A DNA stretch of 64,000 nt from Novosphingobium sp. SG751A (lineage in GTDB: Bacteria; Pseudomonadota; Alphaproteobacteria; Sphingomonadales; Sphingomonadaceae), in contig NZ_JABGCB010000011.1 in assembly GCF_013149295.1 (NCBI RefSeq), forward strand, positions 1 to 64,000, given 5' to 3'. Shown here one piece after another: positions 54,807 through 63,778 of this stretch (the stretch's first letter is position 1; each line of letters begins with the position of its first letter). The translations under genes were made by a program, and so were the position numbers. The notes under the pieces were generated by a model that searched no databases, was not told where the DNA came from, and was given only the letters and a program-made list of their open reading frames with translations.

Positions 54807-57199
54807 CAGTCCAGCTCCACAATCGCCGCCGTGCCCTGCCCCGGTTCGGACAACATTTCGAGATTGCCGCCATGCGCCTCGATCAATTGCCGCGCCAGAG
54901 GCAGGCCCAACCCCTGCCGCCGCGCCGCGCCCTTGGCATCCGGGCTGGTCGGCTGGATCGGCAAACCGTCAAAGGCACGGGCCAGTGCGGCGCGGTCCAT
55001 GCCCGGCCCATTGTCCGAAATCACCACGCGGGCGCGCTGTTTTCCATCGCCGTTTTTGCCATCCTTTTGGCGCGAGCGATGACGCCCCACCTCGACCAGA
55101 ATGCGCCCGCCGTGCGGCGTGGCGTCCAGCGCATTGTCGAGCAGATGCGCCAGCGCACGGCCCAGACGACGCGGATCAGCCTCGATCTTCCCCGCGTTCA
55201 GACTGCTGCCGCGCAGGTCGAGTTCGAGGTGCTTTTCCGTGACCACCGCCTCGCGCTCCTGCACCAGATCGCGCATCAGGGCGAAGAGATCGACCGGCTC
55301 CAACGCCAGCGGCAGCATCCCGGCCTCCGATTGCGAGAGGTCGAGGACATTCTCGATCTGATCGGTCAGCCGCCCGACCGAGGTCAGGATCGCCCCCACA
55401 TATTCGCGCCCGCTTTCGGACAGATCGCCACCAAGGCCCGCCTCGAGCAATTCGGCGAAACCGCCGATGGAAGTCAAAGGCGTGCGGAATTCATAGGACA
55501 TATTGGCGAGGAAGCGGGTCTTGAGCTGGTCCGCCTCGACCAGCGCGGCGTTGCGTTCACGCAGCGCTTCCTCGGCCTTTTGCGAATCGGTGATGTCCAG
55601 CACCGTCAGCAACCCATTGCCATCGGGCAGCGGCACGCCCGCATATTCCAGCGTCCGACCATCGGCCAACGCCACGCGCCCGCCGGTCTGGCGCCGCTCA
55701 AGCGTTGCGGCGCGCACGCCATCGCCCACCGCCTGCGCCTGTTCCGGACGGGCCAGTTGCGCACCGATCCGCTTCATCACATCATCAACATGCGGATGCG
55801 CGTCCAACACCTCGGCCTCCAGCCCCCATGCACTGGCGAACAGGCGGTTCCACAATTGCAGCCGCCCATCGGGGGCAAAGACCGCCACCGCCTCAAACAG
55901 GCTGTCAAACGTGGCCGTGCGGGTGCGCAGCAGCGTGTCGCGCATGGCCGAAATCCGCAAAGTCTCGGTGCGATCCTCGACCACCAGCAACAAACCGCCA
56001 TCGGGCATCGGCTGGGCCACCACGCGCAGATGCGTGCCATCGGAAAGCGGCCATGCCTCCTCCTGCGCCTCAGAGGCTGCGAACCACTGCGCGCGCTCCT
56101 TGCGCCATGCGCGATAGTCGCGCATTTCCGGCACCCGGCCCGTTTCACGCGCGGCATCGAGCAGGCGCTCGAACGGCGCGTCGTGCAGATCGGCGGGGGA
56201 TAGCGCGAACAGACGCTGAAACGGCTGATTGGCAAAGGTCAGGCGGTGGCGCGCATCAAATTGCGCCACACCCGAGGACAGCAGATCAAGCATCGAGCGC
56301 TGCGCCTCGCGGAAGGCACGGAAAGCGCGGGAGATTTCCTCCATTTCCTCAATGTCGATGGCATAGCCCGCCACGCCCTCGTCGCCCAGCGGCAGATCGG
56401 ACACGCGCAGCGCGCGGCGCTGGCCGCCGATGGTGGCGGCAACAATGCGCTCGGCTGGTCGCTTTTCCAGCATGGCGCGGGCGGCCACCTGTGCCGGGGT
56501 CTGACCATCGATCCGCTCGACCAGTTCAAGCCCGCCATTGACCACCGATTCGGCATTTTCCGCGCCCACCGCACGGACATAGGCCGAGTTGACCAGCCGC
56601 AGCTCTCCCTGCGGCGAGCGGAACCACATCGGGATCGGCGCTGCCTCGATCAGGCCGACCAGTGCAAGAAAATCGCTCTTCGACCGGGCGGTTTCGGCGC
56701 GCATCCGGGCGATCTGCGTCTCAGCCTCGCTGGCATCAAACACCCAGACCTGCGCCGACCCGGCAGGCGCCACCTGCGGATCGGCCAGAGCGCCACGCAA
56801 GGACAGCGAACGGCGCGAGCCGCGCGGGGAAAGCGCCAGATCGAACGAACGGCTGGTGCGCTGCGCCGAGAGCACCGCCTCGGTCAACTGCGCCAATTGC
56901 TCGGCGCTTAGCCCGCGATCAGGCTTGCCATCATCCAACTCGCTCAAAAACTGCGGCATGGCCGAAAAACCCAGCCACGAGGCCAACCGGGGCGAACCCT
57001 CGATCCGCCCATCGCTGCGCACGATCAGCAATTGCGCAGGGCTCTCCTCCACCATCCGGGCCATCCGCCGCGCCTGACGCACCGCGCCCGCCGCCGCCCG
57101 CCCGCGCGCCAGCGAGGACAGCACAGCCCAGCCAGCCGCCACCGCCCAAGCAGCCAGCAGCAAGCCCATGACAACCATGGCAAGAGGGGTCCATTGCAT
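54806..57199 (-). CDS. divL: DivL-like PAS sensor pseudokinase with tyrosine at the phospho-acceptor site
   Basis: 797 residues. One N-terminal membrane anchor (residues 5-30), three to four PAS-like domains (near 50-160, 185-290, 305-410, 430-540), then a dimerisation and ATPase region. The H-box reads NMSYEFRTPLTSIGG: Tyr569 (codon 55493-55495) stands where histidine kinases have the phospho-accepting His. The ATP lid motifs NALDA, SDNGPGMD and GLGLPLARQLIEAHGG are present. This is the hallmark of Caulobacter DivL, which controls CckA and so CtrA activity at the cell pole. tsaE overlaps its stop. Confidence 0.88.
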   Translation of the reverse strand: MQWTPLAMVVMGLLLAAWAVAAGWAVLSSLARGRAAAGAVRQARRMARMVEESPAQLLIVRSDGRIEGSPRLASWLGFSAMPQFLSELDDGKPDRGLSAEQLAQLTEAVLSAQRTSRSFDLALSPRGSRRSLSLRGALADPQVAPAGSAQVWVFDASEAETQIARMRAETARSKSDFLALVGLIEAAPIPMWFRSPQGELRLVNSAYVRAVGAENAESVVNGGLELVERIDGQTPAQVAARAMLEKRPAERIVAATIGGQRRALRVSDLPLGDEGVAGYAIDIEEMEEISRAFRAFREAQRSMLDLLSSGVAQFDARHRLTFANQPFQRLFALSPADLHDAPFERLLDAARETGRVPEMRDYRAWRKERAQWFAASEAQEEAWPLSDGTHLRVVAQPMPDGGLLLVVEDRTETLRISAMRDTLLRTRTATFDSLFEAVAVFAPDGRLQLWNRLFASAWGLEAEVLDAHPHVDDVMKRIGAQLARPEQAQAVGDGVRAATLERRQTGGRVALADGRTLEYAGVPLPDGNGLLTVLDITDSQKAEEALRERNAALVEADQLKTRFLANMSYEFRTPLTSIGGFAELLEAGLGGDLSESGREYVGAILTSVGRLTDQIENVLDLSQSEAGMLPLALEPVDLFALMRDLVQEREAVVTEKHLELDLRGSSLNAGKIEADPRRLGRALAHLLDNALDATPHGGRILVEVGRHRSRQKDGKNGDGKQRARVVISDNGPGMDRAALARAFDGLPIQPTSPDAKGAARRQGLGLPLARQLIEAHGGNLEMLSEPGQGTAAIVELD

Positions 57200-57267
57200 C
57201 GCCTATCAGCTAAGCGGGCGGGGGCGGAATGGCAATGGGGGGTGTGAGATATAAGGGTGCAGGGGGG

Positions 57268-57492
57268 CCTCCGGCGGGCAAAGGGACTCGTCCCTTTGCA
57301 ATCCCGTTAATGGGTGGTGGGAGGCTTGCGGGAGGCAGTTGTGGGCGGATGGCTTGACAGCCTGCGGCGCGGCAAGCGCAGCCCCAAAGGCGCCGCATCA
57401 AACATGGCGTCCGACACCCAAGGCCGCCGCCCTAGCGCAAACCTCGACAGTAACGGGATTGTTAAGGGCCCCCGCCCTTAACCCGCCGGAGC
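57268..57492. repeat. REPIN-like composite palindromic element, copy B
   Basis: Left end CCTCCGGCGGG, hairpin CAAAGGG-ACTCGT-CCCTTTG, CAATCCCGTTA. Right end TAACGGGATTG, hairpin TTAAGGG-CCCCCG-CCCTTAA, CCCGCCGGAG. The two hairpins of this copy carry different arms, each self-complementary. Core of about 140 bp with the 16-mer shared with copy A at 57360-57375. It fills most of the divL-ahcY gap (57200-57568). Confidence 0.85.
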
Positions 57493-57510
57493 AAAAAACC
57501 TCCCAAAACA

Positions 57511-57551
57511 AAAACGCCCCGCGAAGGAAAATTCCCCGCGAGGCGCTTTTA
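57511..57551 (-). terminator. Intrinsic terminator of ahcY
   Basis: On the minus strand CGCCTCGCGGGGAA pairs with TTCGCGGGGCG (imperfect) and is followed by TTTTTGTTTT, 20-60 bases after the ahcY stop. Confidence 0.8.
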
Positions 57552-57568
57552 CCATCAATCCAAAAGGA

Positions 57569-58972
57569 TCAATAGCGGTAGTGATCCGCCTTGAACGGGC
57601 CGGCCTGCGGCACGCCGATATAGTCGGCCTGCTTCTGCGAAAGCTGGGTCAGCTTCACGCCCAGCTTTTCGAGGTGAAGCGCGGCAACCTTTTCGTCGAG
57701 GTGCTTGGGCAGGACATAGACGTCGTTCTTGTAATCACCTGCCTTGGTGAACAGCTCGATCTGGGCCAGCGTCTGGTTGGTGAACGAGGCGCTCATCACA
57801 AAGGACGGGTGGCCGGTGGCGCAGCCCAGGTTCACCAAACGGCCCTTGGCCAGAATGATGATCTGCTTGCCATCGGGGAAGGTCACAAGGTCAGTGCCCG
57901 GCTTCACTTCGTTCCAGGCATAGTTCGACAGGCCCGAAATCTGGATTTCGCTGTCGAAGTGGCCGATGTTGCACACGATCGACATGGGCTTCATCGCGGC
58001 CATGTGCTCGGCGGTGATGACGTCTTCGTTGCCGGTGGCGGTGACGAAGATGTCGGCGCGCTTGACGGCTTCTTCCATCGTAACGACTTCATAGCCTTCC
58101 ATCGCGGCCTGAAGCGCGCAGATGGGGTCGATCTCGGTCACCATCACGCGGGCGCCGCCATTGCGCAGCGATGCCGCCGAACCCTTGCCCACATCGCCGA
58201 AACCGGCAACGCAGGCGACCTTGCCGGCCAGCATCACGTCGGTGGCGCGACGGATCGCGTCAACCAGCGATTCCTTGCAGCCATAGAGGTTGTCGAACTT
58301 CGACTTGGTCACGCTGTCGTTCACGTTGATCGCGGGGAACGGCAGCTTGCCCTGCTTGGCAAGGGCATACAGGCGGTGAACGCCGGTGGTGGTTTCTTCC
58401 GAAACGCCGCGGATCGCCTTGACGCTGGCGGTCAGATAGCCGGGCTTTTCCTTGAGGAAGTTCTTGAGCGCGCGGACGAACTCGATTTCTTCGGCGTTGC
58501 TGGGCTCGAACAGGTCTTCGCCCGCCTCAACGCGCGCGCCCCACAGGGCGAACATCGTGGCGTCGCCGCCATCGTCGAGGATCATGTTGCAGGGCTCATC
58601 GCCCCAGTCGAAGATGCGGCCCACATAGTCCCAATATTCGGCCAGACTCTCGCCCTTCACCGCGAACACGGGAATGTTGCGCGCGGCGATGGCGGCGGCG
58701 GCGTGGTCCTGCGTCGAGAAGATGTTGCAGGTGGCCCAGCGCACATCGGCGCCCAGCGCGACCAGCGTTTCGATCAGCACGGCGGTCTGGATCGTCATGT
58801 GCAGCGAGCCGGTGATCCGGGCACCTTTCAGCGGCTGCGAGGCGCCATATTCGGCGCGCAGAGCCATCAGGCCGGGCATTTCGGTTTCGGCAATGGCGAT
58901 TTCCGCGCGGCCATAATCGGCCAGGCCGATGTCGGCGATCACATAGTCCTTCTGGGCTTCCAGCGTGGTCAC
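57569..58972 (-). CDS. ahcY: S-adenosyl-L-homocysteine hydrolase
   Basis: 467 residues from GTG 58972, with AAGGAG 7 bases before. Cleaves S-adenosylhomocysteine to adenosine and homocysteine, keeping methylation going. Features: [35 protein letters not shown], the NAD-binding [20 protein letters not shown], and the C-terminal KADHYRY tail. I looked for a SAH/SAM riboswitch in the 58973-59106 leader and saw only a GGCGCC hairpin without the conserved core. Confidence 0.97.
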   Translation of the reverse strand: MTTLEAQKDYVIADIGLADYGRAEIAIAETEMPGLMALRAEYGASQPLKGARITGSLHMTIQTAVLIETLVALGADVRWATCNIFSTQDHAAAAIAARNIPVFAVKGESLAEYWDYVGRIFDWGDEPCNMILDDGGDATMFALWGARVEAGEDLFEPSNAEEIEFVRALKNFLKEKPGYLTASVKAIRGVSEETTTGVHRLYALAKQGKLPFPAINVNDSVTKSKFDNLYGCKESLVDAIRRATDVMLAGKVACVAGFGDVGKGSAASLRNGGARVMVTEIDPICALQAAMEGYEVVTMEEAVKRADIFVTATGNEDVITAEHMAAMKPMSIVCNIGHFDSEIQISGLSNYAWNEVKPGTDLVTFPDGKQIIILAKGRLVNLGCATGHPSFVMSASFTNQTLAQIELFTKAGDYKNDVYVLPKHLDEKVAALHLEKLGVKLTQLSQKQADYIGVPQAGPFKADHYRY

Positions 58973-59106
58973 GAAAGGGCTCCTTAGAGAGTGGGCGCCA
59001 AAGGGGCGCCAATCATGGTCGCCCTTTAGCCCAGCCCCCGCCCCCGCGCAAGGGATATAAAGGAACCTTTATATCCCTTATAGGTCTCCTGCGGAAATGC
59101 CCCGAT

Positions 59107-59676
59107 CTAGGGTCGATAGGCCAGCCTTGGCCCAGCCCCCAGCGCCAGATCGGCCGCGTCCTGCAACACCGCCGTCCCCTGCGTAACGGCCAAGGCATGG
59201 GCCAGTTCCTTCAGCGCGCGACAATCGAGCCACGGATGCCCGCCGCCGAACTGGTTGGCCATGCCAACGCCGATCCGGTCGAGCGCGCGCTCAGCCCCAT
59301 CCTTGCCTTCCTGCGCGGCGATCTGGATCTTGAGATCGCGCGCCGCCGCGTTCAATTCGGACATATGCGCCGCCTCGAAGGCCTGAAAATCCTCAAGGAA
59401 ATTGTCTGCCGTGGTGCGGCAACGCAGGCCCGTGACCATCAGCATGATATCCAGCTTACGCAATTTCTCCGCCGCGCTGGCCGGGCGCTCATCCTGTCGC
59501 GGGGCAAGCACGGGCCGCGCAAAATCCGGCACGGCGAAATCGGACTCCGCATGATTCTGCTCTATCGTCTGCTCTATCGTGCTCTGCGCCATCTGGGCCT
59601 GTGCGCCCTGCGGCAAACCGATGGCCAGTGCGCCTAAAATCGCCGCATATGGCCCGATACCCAATCCCTTCCTCAT
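59107..59676 (-). CDS. Exported protein of unknown function
   Basis: 189 residues from ATG 59676, with GGAGG 6 bases upstream; longer starts are weaker. The signal peptide ends QGAQA. The mature part is helical and charged (ASAAEKLRKLDIMLMVTGLR, CRTTADNFLEDFQAFEAAHM, then an alpha-helical stretch) with two cysteines (CRTT and DCRAL). The pattern resembles small periplasmic proteins common in sphingomonads; no family is recognised. Independent of ahcY, 134 bp away. Confidence 0.65.
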   Translation of the reverse strand: MRKGLGIGPYAAILGALAIGLPQGAQAQMAQSTIEQTIEQNHAESDFAVPDFARPVLAPRQDERPASAAEKLRKLDIMLMVTGLRCRTTADNFLEDFQAFEAAHMSELNAAARDLKIQIAAQEGKDGAERALDRIGVGMANQFGGGHPWLDCRALKELAHALAVTQGTAVLQDAADLALGAGPRLAYRP

Positions 59677-59917
59677 ATCCATCCTCCCCGATGGTTGCGG
59701 CGATTTGACCGCATTTGTCATTGTGGCGCCCCCGCCAGCTTTGCAGATTGCGAAAAAGCCCTTTACCCGCCCCCAAATGCTAAGGTTAACAGTGCGTCAG
59801 GGATAAATTCTTGCGCGAAGGCCCATGCGTGGTTGCGACTGCGAAAGGGCGGCCTATATCTGTGCGCGACACAGAGGCGGACATATCGCAACGCCCGCCC
59901 CGCATAAGGAGAAAGCC

Positions 59918-60397
59918 ATGACCATCGCCCCCGGCGACAGCCTGCCCGACGTCAAGCTCGTCAAGTCCACCGATTCCGAGCGCGAACCCGTTCAGACCGC
60001 CGAATATTTCAAGGGCAAGAAGGCCGTCGTCTTCTCGGTGCCCGGCGCGTTCACGCCCACCTGCTCGGCCAAGCACCTGCCCGGTTTCGTGGAAAAGGCC
60101 GCTGAACTCAAGGCCGCCGGCGTGGACGAGATCGTCTGCACCGCCGTCAACGATCCCTTCGTGATGGGCGTCTGGGGCGCGCAAAAGGGCAGCGCCGACG
60201 TGACCATGCTGGCCGATGGCAATGGCGACTTCGCAACCGCTCTGGGCCTGACGCTCGACGCTTCGGGCGCGGGCCTTGGCAAGCGCGGTCAGCGCTTCGC
60301 TCTTGTCGTCAATGACGGCGTGGTGGAAAAGGTTTTCGTCGAAGGTCCGGGCGAATTCAAGGTGTCCAGCGCCGAATACGTGCTGGAAAACCTCTGA
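59918..60397 (+). CDS. Peroxiredoxin, Prx5 type
   Basis: 159 residues from ATG 59918, with AAGGAG 7 bases upstream. The peroxidatic Cys49 lies in VPGAFTPTCSAKHLPG, the classic Prx5 (AhpE/glutaredoxin-dependent) site, with the Thr two residues before. It reduces peroxides using glutathione or glutaredoxin. A terminator follows. It could be an OxyR target, but I see no clear OxyR site in the 240-bp upstream gap. Confidence 0.92.
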   Translation: MTIAPGDSLPDVKLVKSTDSEREPVQTAEYFKGKKAVVFSVPGAFTPTCSAKHLPGFVEKAAELKAAGVDEIVCTAVNDPFVMGVWGAQKGSADVTMLADGNGDFATALGLTLDASGAGLGKRGQRFALVVNDGVVEKVFVEGPGEFKVSSAEYVLENL

Positions 60398-60429
60398 TTT
60401 TCCGCTGACCTTTCGGTCACGATAAAAGA

Positions 60430-60460
60430 CCCCGGTGCCGCGATAGTGCCGGGGTTTTTT
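60430..60460 (+). terminator. Intrinsic terminator of the peroxiredoxin gene
   Basis: CCCCGGTGC pairs with GTGCCGGGG (two G-U pairs) around a short loop and is followed by TTTTTT. Confidence 0.85.
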
Positions 60461-60468
60461 GTTGCCCA

Positions 60469-61212
60469 TCAGGCCGCTTCCTCATCCATCAGCTTCACCT
60501 CGATCGCGCGCCACAGCCGGTCGAGCGCGCGAGCCGGTTCGCAATTGGGCGCGAATGTGCCGATGGGGGCGCGGCGAAAGGCGGTCTGCTCGATCATGCT
60601 GGCCATGGGGATGACGGGGAAAGGCGCCATCCGCCCCTCGCGCGCGGCCCTATGCCCCTTGCGCCGCGCATCATACATGGACAGCACCGGCAAAAGCGGC
60701 GGGTGCCGCCCGTTTTGGCGCAGCAGATCGCGCCGCAGCAGATCGAGCGCCCGCGCCGCCAGCGGCGAGGCAGGCAGCGGCACGATCAACACGTCGGCGG
60801 CGGCAATGATCTGCTCGCTCACCTCATTCTGCATCGGCGGGCAATCGAGGATGATGCGCGAAAATTCGCGCCGCAATGGCCATGTCAGTTGCGCCAGCCG
60901 CTTCTTCTGCCCCAGCCTCGCCAGATGCACCGGCAATCCGCGCAGACTGTCATCGGCGCGTAGCAGCGAAAGGCCGGCATAAGGTGTCGGCTCGATCAAT
61001 TGCTCAGGGCGCCCCTCGCGCTGGAACAGGCTGGCCGCGCGCATTCTTGGCGCCTCGTCCATGCCCAGCAGAAACCCGGCCCCGCCCTGCACGTCCAGAT
61101 CCCACAGCAGCGTGCGATTCCCGCCCAGCGCGGCCGACCGCCAGGCCAGATCGACCGCCAGCGTCGTCTTGCCCACGCCGCCCTTGGAACTGTAAACCGC
61201 GATGACCGCCAT
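60469..61212 (-). CDS. ParA/MinD-like ATPase, orphan
   Basis: 247 residues. Deviant Walker A KGGVGKT at 10-16 (VYSSKGGVGKTTLAVDLAW), then LLWDLDVQGGAGFLLGM and IILDCPPMQNEVSEQIIAAA as Walker B. No ParB or MinE gene adjoins it, and there is no MipZ-specific signature that I can recognise, so it may position some other cargo (chemoreceptors, flagella, carboxysome-like bodies). Ends 9 bases from the peroxiredoxin terminator, with which it is convergent. Confidence 0.85.
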   Translation of the reverse strand: MAVIAVYSSKGGVGKTTLAVDLAWRSAALGGNRTLLWDLDVQGGAGFLLGMDEAPRMRAASLFQREGRPEQLIEPTPYAGLSLLRADDSLRGLPVHLARLGQKKRLAQLTWPLRREFSRIILDCPPMQNEVSEQIIAAADVLIVPLPASPLAARALDLLRRDLLRQNGRHPPLLPVLSMYDARRKGHRAAREGRMAPFPVIPMASMIEQTAFRRAPIGTFAPNCEPARALDRLWRAIEVKLMDEEAA

Positions 61213-61341
61213 GATCCTGCATGCTCGAAGTGGTTAAAGGACTCTTAAGCCCTATGATCGACCTCTCGCATGGTGGCGGATTGCGCAAGGGAGGAATCGT
61301 GGCTGGTCCAAAATGGGATCGAACCGGCCCCAAATGCTACT

Positions 61342-62139
61342 TCAATATTGCGACATCAGGATGGGCGTATCGCCGCTGGTCATCGAATTGTTGCCAAAGC
61401 TGCGCGAGGCCCCGCCCGATTGCAGGTCCATCGACTTGGTGCTGCCCAGCATATTGTTATCAGCCATGATCGCATCATTGCCGGTGCCGATCACACGTAC
61501 GCCCGATTCGCTGTTGGCCAGAAACAGCGTGCGGTAGATCTTGGCATGGGCCATCCCGTCGGTGCTGGACACCAGAACCCCCACGCGATTGTTGAACATC
61601 ACCGAATCGTTAAGCGTCACGCGGCAATTGGTGGTGGAATAGATATAGACCCCCGCCCCAACGGTGCTGCTGGCCAGACAATCCTTGATCGAAACGCGGT
61701 TGAACAGGACATCGCCCGCCTTGAGCACCTGCACCCCATAGCCATAGGCGATGCTGCGCGCCGGGGCGATGCATTCCAGCGCGACATTGTCGAACATCAC
61801 CTTATCCGTGCTGGCCGCATTGACCGTAATCGAGGCGACCATCGACATCTGGCCATATTCGGATCGGATCGTCAGGCTGCGGTCGATCGTGGCCGTGCCA
61901 TAGATGCCGCTGTCCATCACCGAAATCGTGCCGCCCGCCGACGTCTGGCGGATCGCATAGGCCAGCGTGGCGCAGGGGGCCAGCGCCAGACAGCCCCCGC
62001 TGTCCAGCCCTTCGGAGGAGATCCAGGTCTGATCCACCAGCGCATGGGCCGGGGGCGCCTGAAACAAAAGGGCAAGCAGCAGGCAGACCGCCATGCGGAA
62101 CCAGCGGGCGAGAGTTTCGATTGGGTTGCGTATCGTCAT
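61342..62139 (-). CDS. Exported right-handed beta-helix protein
   Basis: 265 residues from ATG 62139 (ATG 62094 is an alternative). A hydrophobic export segment MAVCLLLALLFQAPPAHA is followed by repeated short strands typical of parallel beta-helix folds: GGTISVMDSGIYGTATIDRS, then a GDVLFNRVSIKDC rung, NDSVMFNNRVGVLV, YRTLFLANSESGVRVIGTGN and DNNMLGSTKSMDL. Several Cys residues near the start. Beta-helix proteins include polysaccharide lyases and adhesins; I see no catalytic residues to choose between them. Confidence 0.75.
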   Translation of the reverse strand: MTIRNPIETLARWFRMAVCLLLALLFQAPPAHALVDQTWISSEGLDSGGCLALAPCATLAYAIRQTSAGGTISVMDSGIYGTATIDRSLTIRSEYGQMSMVASITVNAASTDKVMFDNVALECIAPARSIAYGYGVQVLKAGDVLFNRVSIKDCLASSTVGAGVYIYSTTNCRVTLNDSVMFNNRVGVLVSSTDGMAHAKIYRTLFLANSESGVRVIGTGNDAIMADNNMLGSTKSMDLQSGGASRSFGNNSMTSGDTPILMSQY

Positions 62140-62227
62140 GAGGCCAAGTTTGCGGCCCATGCCGGGTTTCGTCGAACGCAACTCGGTTCAATTCCGAATC
62201 TATTCCCGCCCCGAATCAGTCTCCGAA

Positions 62228-63124
62228 TCAGGCCCCGCTGTGCAAATAGGGGGTAAGAAACCGGATGATTCGCGCCTCCAGATCAATGCGGCGGTCCGAC
62301 CAACTGTGATCGGTGGCCCCATGCCCGGTCTGCAGCTTTTTGCCCCCCGCCTTGCGAATCGCGGCCATCAGCGGCGCAACATCCCCGGCCAACCCATCAT
62401 CGGAAGTCAGCACCAGCAAGGGCTTGCCCGCCAGCGCGGCGGCCCGAGAGGTGAAATCATAATCCGCCACATGCACCCCCAGTTCCTCGGACAGGGCCTG
62501 CGGCGTGCTGGCCAGCGTTTCCATGTTTTCCGACATCATCTTGACGCGCGGTTCTGGGGCCATCCGGCCGATCTGGCCGAAATTCGCCGCCGAAATCAGG
62601 CCCAGCGCCACCAGCCCCTTGTCCTGCGAGCCCGCCATCGCCGTCACCCATCCGCCCATGCTGTGGCCCACCACGGCCATATGCGCGGTGTCGATGCCCA
62701 ATCGCCGGGCATTGGCCGGATCGCGTAGATAGGCCAGCACGGCCTGCAAATCCTGCGGGTTCTGGGCAAAGCGGAACGTGCCGGGGCTGCCCCATGACCC
62801 GCGATAGTTGAAGGTGATCGCATGCCATCCGGCGCGGCGCAGCGCCTGCGCCAGATCGAGGTTCTTCTCATTGCCGGGAAATCCGTGGCAGATCACCACC
62901 GTAGGCCGGGGCGCCGCGCCCGAGGCCAGATAAGCCACGCCATTGATCTCCACCCCGCCGCTGGGGATATGCAGCACCTCCATCCGCGCAGGATGGGCCC
63001 CATCATGGACAGGATCGGCGTAAATCGCAGGCGGCAAAGGCAACGGCCTGGCCGCCGCCGGAGCCAGAGGCGCGAGGAGACAGGCGGCCCATAGGGCGCG
63101 GCGGACAAGAGCGGGAGCGGTCAT
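62228..63124 (-). CDS. Exported alpha/beta hydrolase
   Basis: 298 residues from ATG 63124 (signal peptide ending PAAA). Catalytic Ser in VVGHSMGGWVTAM, acid in LTSDDGLAG, His in ATDHSWSDRR. The oxyanion region is VICHGFPGNEKNLDLAQALR. Likely an esterase or peptidase of the dienelactone/acyl-peptide group in the periplasm. Precedes the beta-helix gene by 88 bp in transcription order. Confidence 0.85.
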   Translation of the reverse strand: MTAPALVRRALWAACLLAPLAPAAARPLPLPPAIYADPVHDGAHPARMEVLHIPSGGVEINGVAYLASGAAPRPTVVICHGFPGNEKNLDLAQALRRAGWHAITFNYRGSWGSPGTFRFAQNPQDLQAVLAYLRDPANARRLGIDTAHMAVVGHSMGGWVTAMAGSQDKGLVALGLISAANFGQIGRMAPEPRVKMMSENMETLASTPQALSEELGVHVADYDFTSRAAALAGKPLLVLTSDDGLAGDVAPLMAAIRKAGGKKLQTGHGATDHSWSDRRIDLEARIIRFLTPYLHSGA

Positions 63125-63154
63125 GCCCCACCCTCTCACCCGCGCCGCGCCGGA

Positions 63155-63778
63155 TCAATAGCCCATCAGGCTCAGCACTTCCTTGCGGCTGCGCGGGTCG
63201 GACAGGAACGCACCCATCATCCGGCTGGTCACCATGCCCACGCCCGGCGTTTTCACCCCGCGCCCGGTCATGCAGCCATGCTGCGCCTCGATCACCACGG
63301 CCACACCGAAGGGGTCGAGATTGTCCCAGATGCACTGGGCCACCTGCGCAGTCAGACGCTCCTGAATCTGCAACCGGCGGGCATAGCCGTGCAGCACCCG
63401 CGCCAGCTTCGAAATCCCCACCACGCGCTCACGCGGCAGATAGGCGATGCTCGCCTTGCCGGTGATCGGGGCCATGTGATGTTCGCAATGGCTCTGAAAC
63501 GGAATATCTTTGAGCAGGACGATCTCGTTATAGCCGCCCACTTCCTCAAACTGGCGCGACAGGTGGACCGCCGGGTCCTCATTATAGCCCTGACAATATT
63601 CCTTCCACGCGCGGGCCACGCGCGCGGGCGTGTCGATCAGCCCTTCGCGCGCCGGATCATCGCCCGACCAGCGCAGCAACGTGCGAATCGCCTCCTGAAC
63701 CTCTTGGGGGACCGGCAGCTTGCCGTCATCGGCATGATCGTGGTCATGCAGGTCGAAATTTTCGCTGATCTCGTTCAT
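63155..63778 (-). CDS. folE: GTP cyclohydrolase I
   Basis: 207 residues. The zinc site is formed by the CEHHMAPITGKASIAYLP motif and the Cys in AQHGCMTGRGVKTPG. Makes 7,8-dihydroneopterin triphosphate, the first step to folate. GGAG lies upstream of ATG 63778. No other folate gene in the window. I see nothing supportable in the remaining 63779-64000. Confidence 0.96.
   Translation of the reverse strand: MNEISENFDLHDHDHADDGKLPVPQEVQEAIRTLLRWSGDDPAREGLIDTPARVARAWKEYCQGYNEDPAVHLSRQFEEVGGYNEIVLLKDIPFQSHCEHHMAPITGKASIAYLPRERVVGISKLARVLHGYARRLQIQERLTAQVAQCIWDNLDPFGVAVVIEAQHGCMTGRGVKTPGVGMVTSRMMGAFLSDPRSRKEVLSLMGY

Noticed and set aside
58973..59106. Possible SAH or SAM riboswitch in front of ahcY
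   Set aside because: Only a GGCGCC/GGCGCC hairpin is visible; the conserved cores of SAH, SAM-II or SAM-V riboswitches are not.
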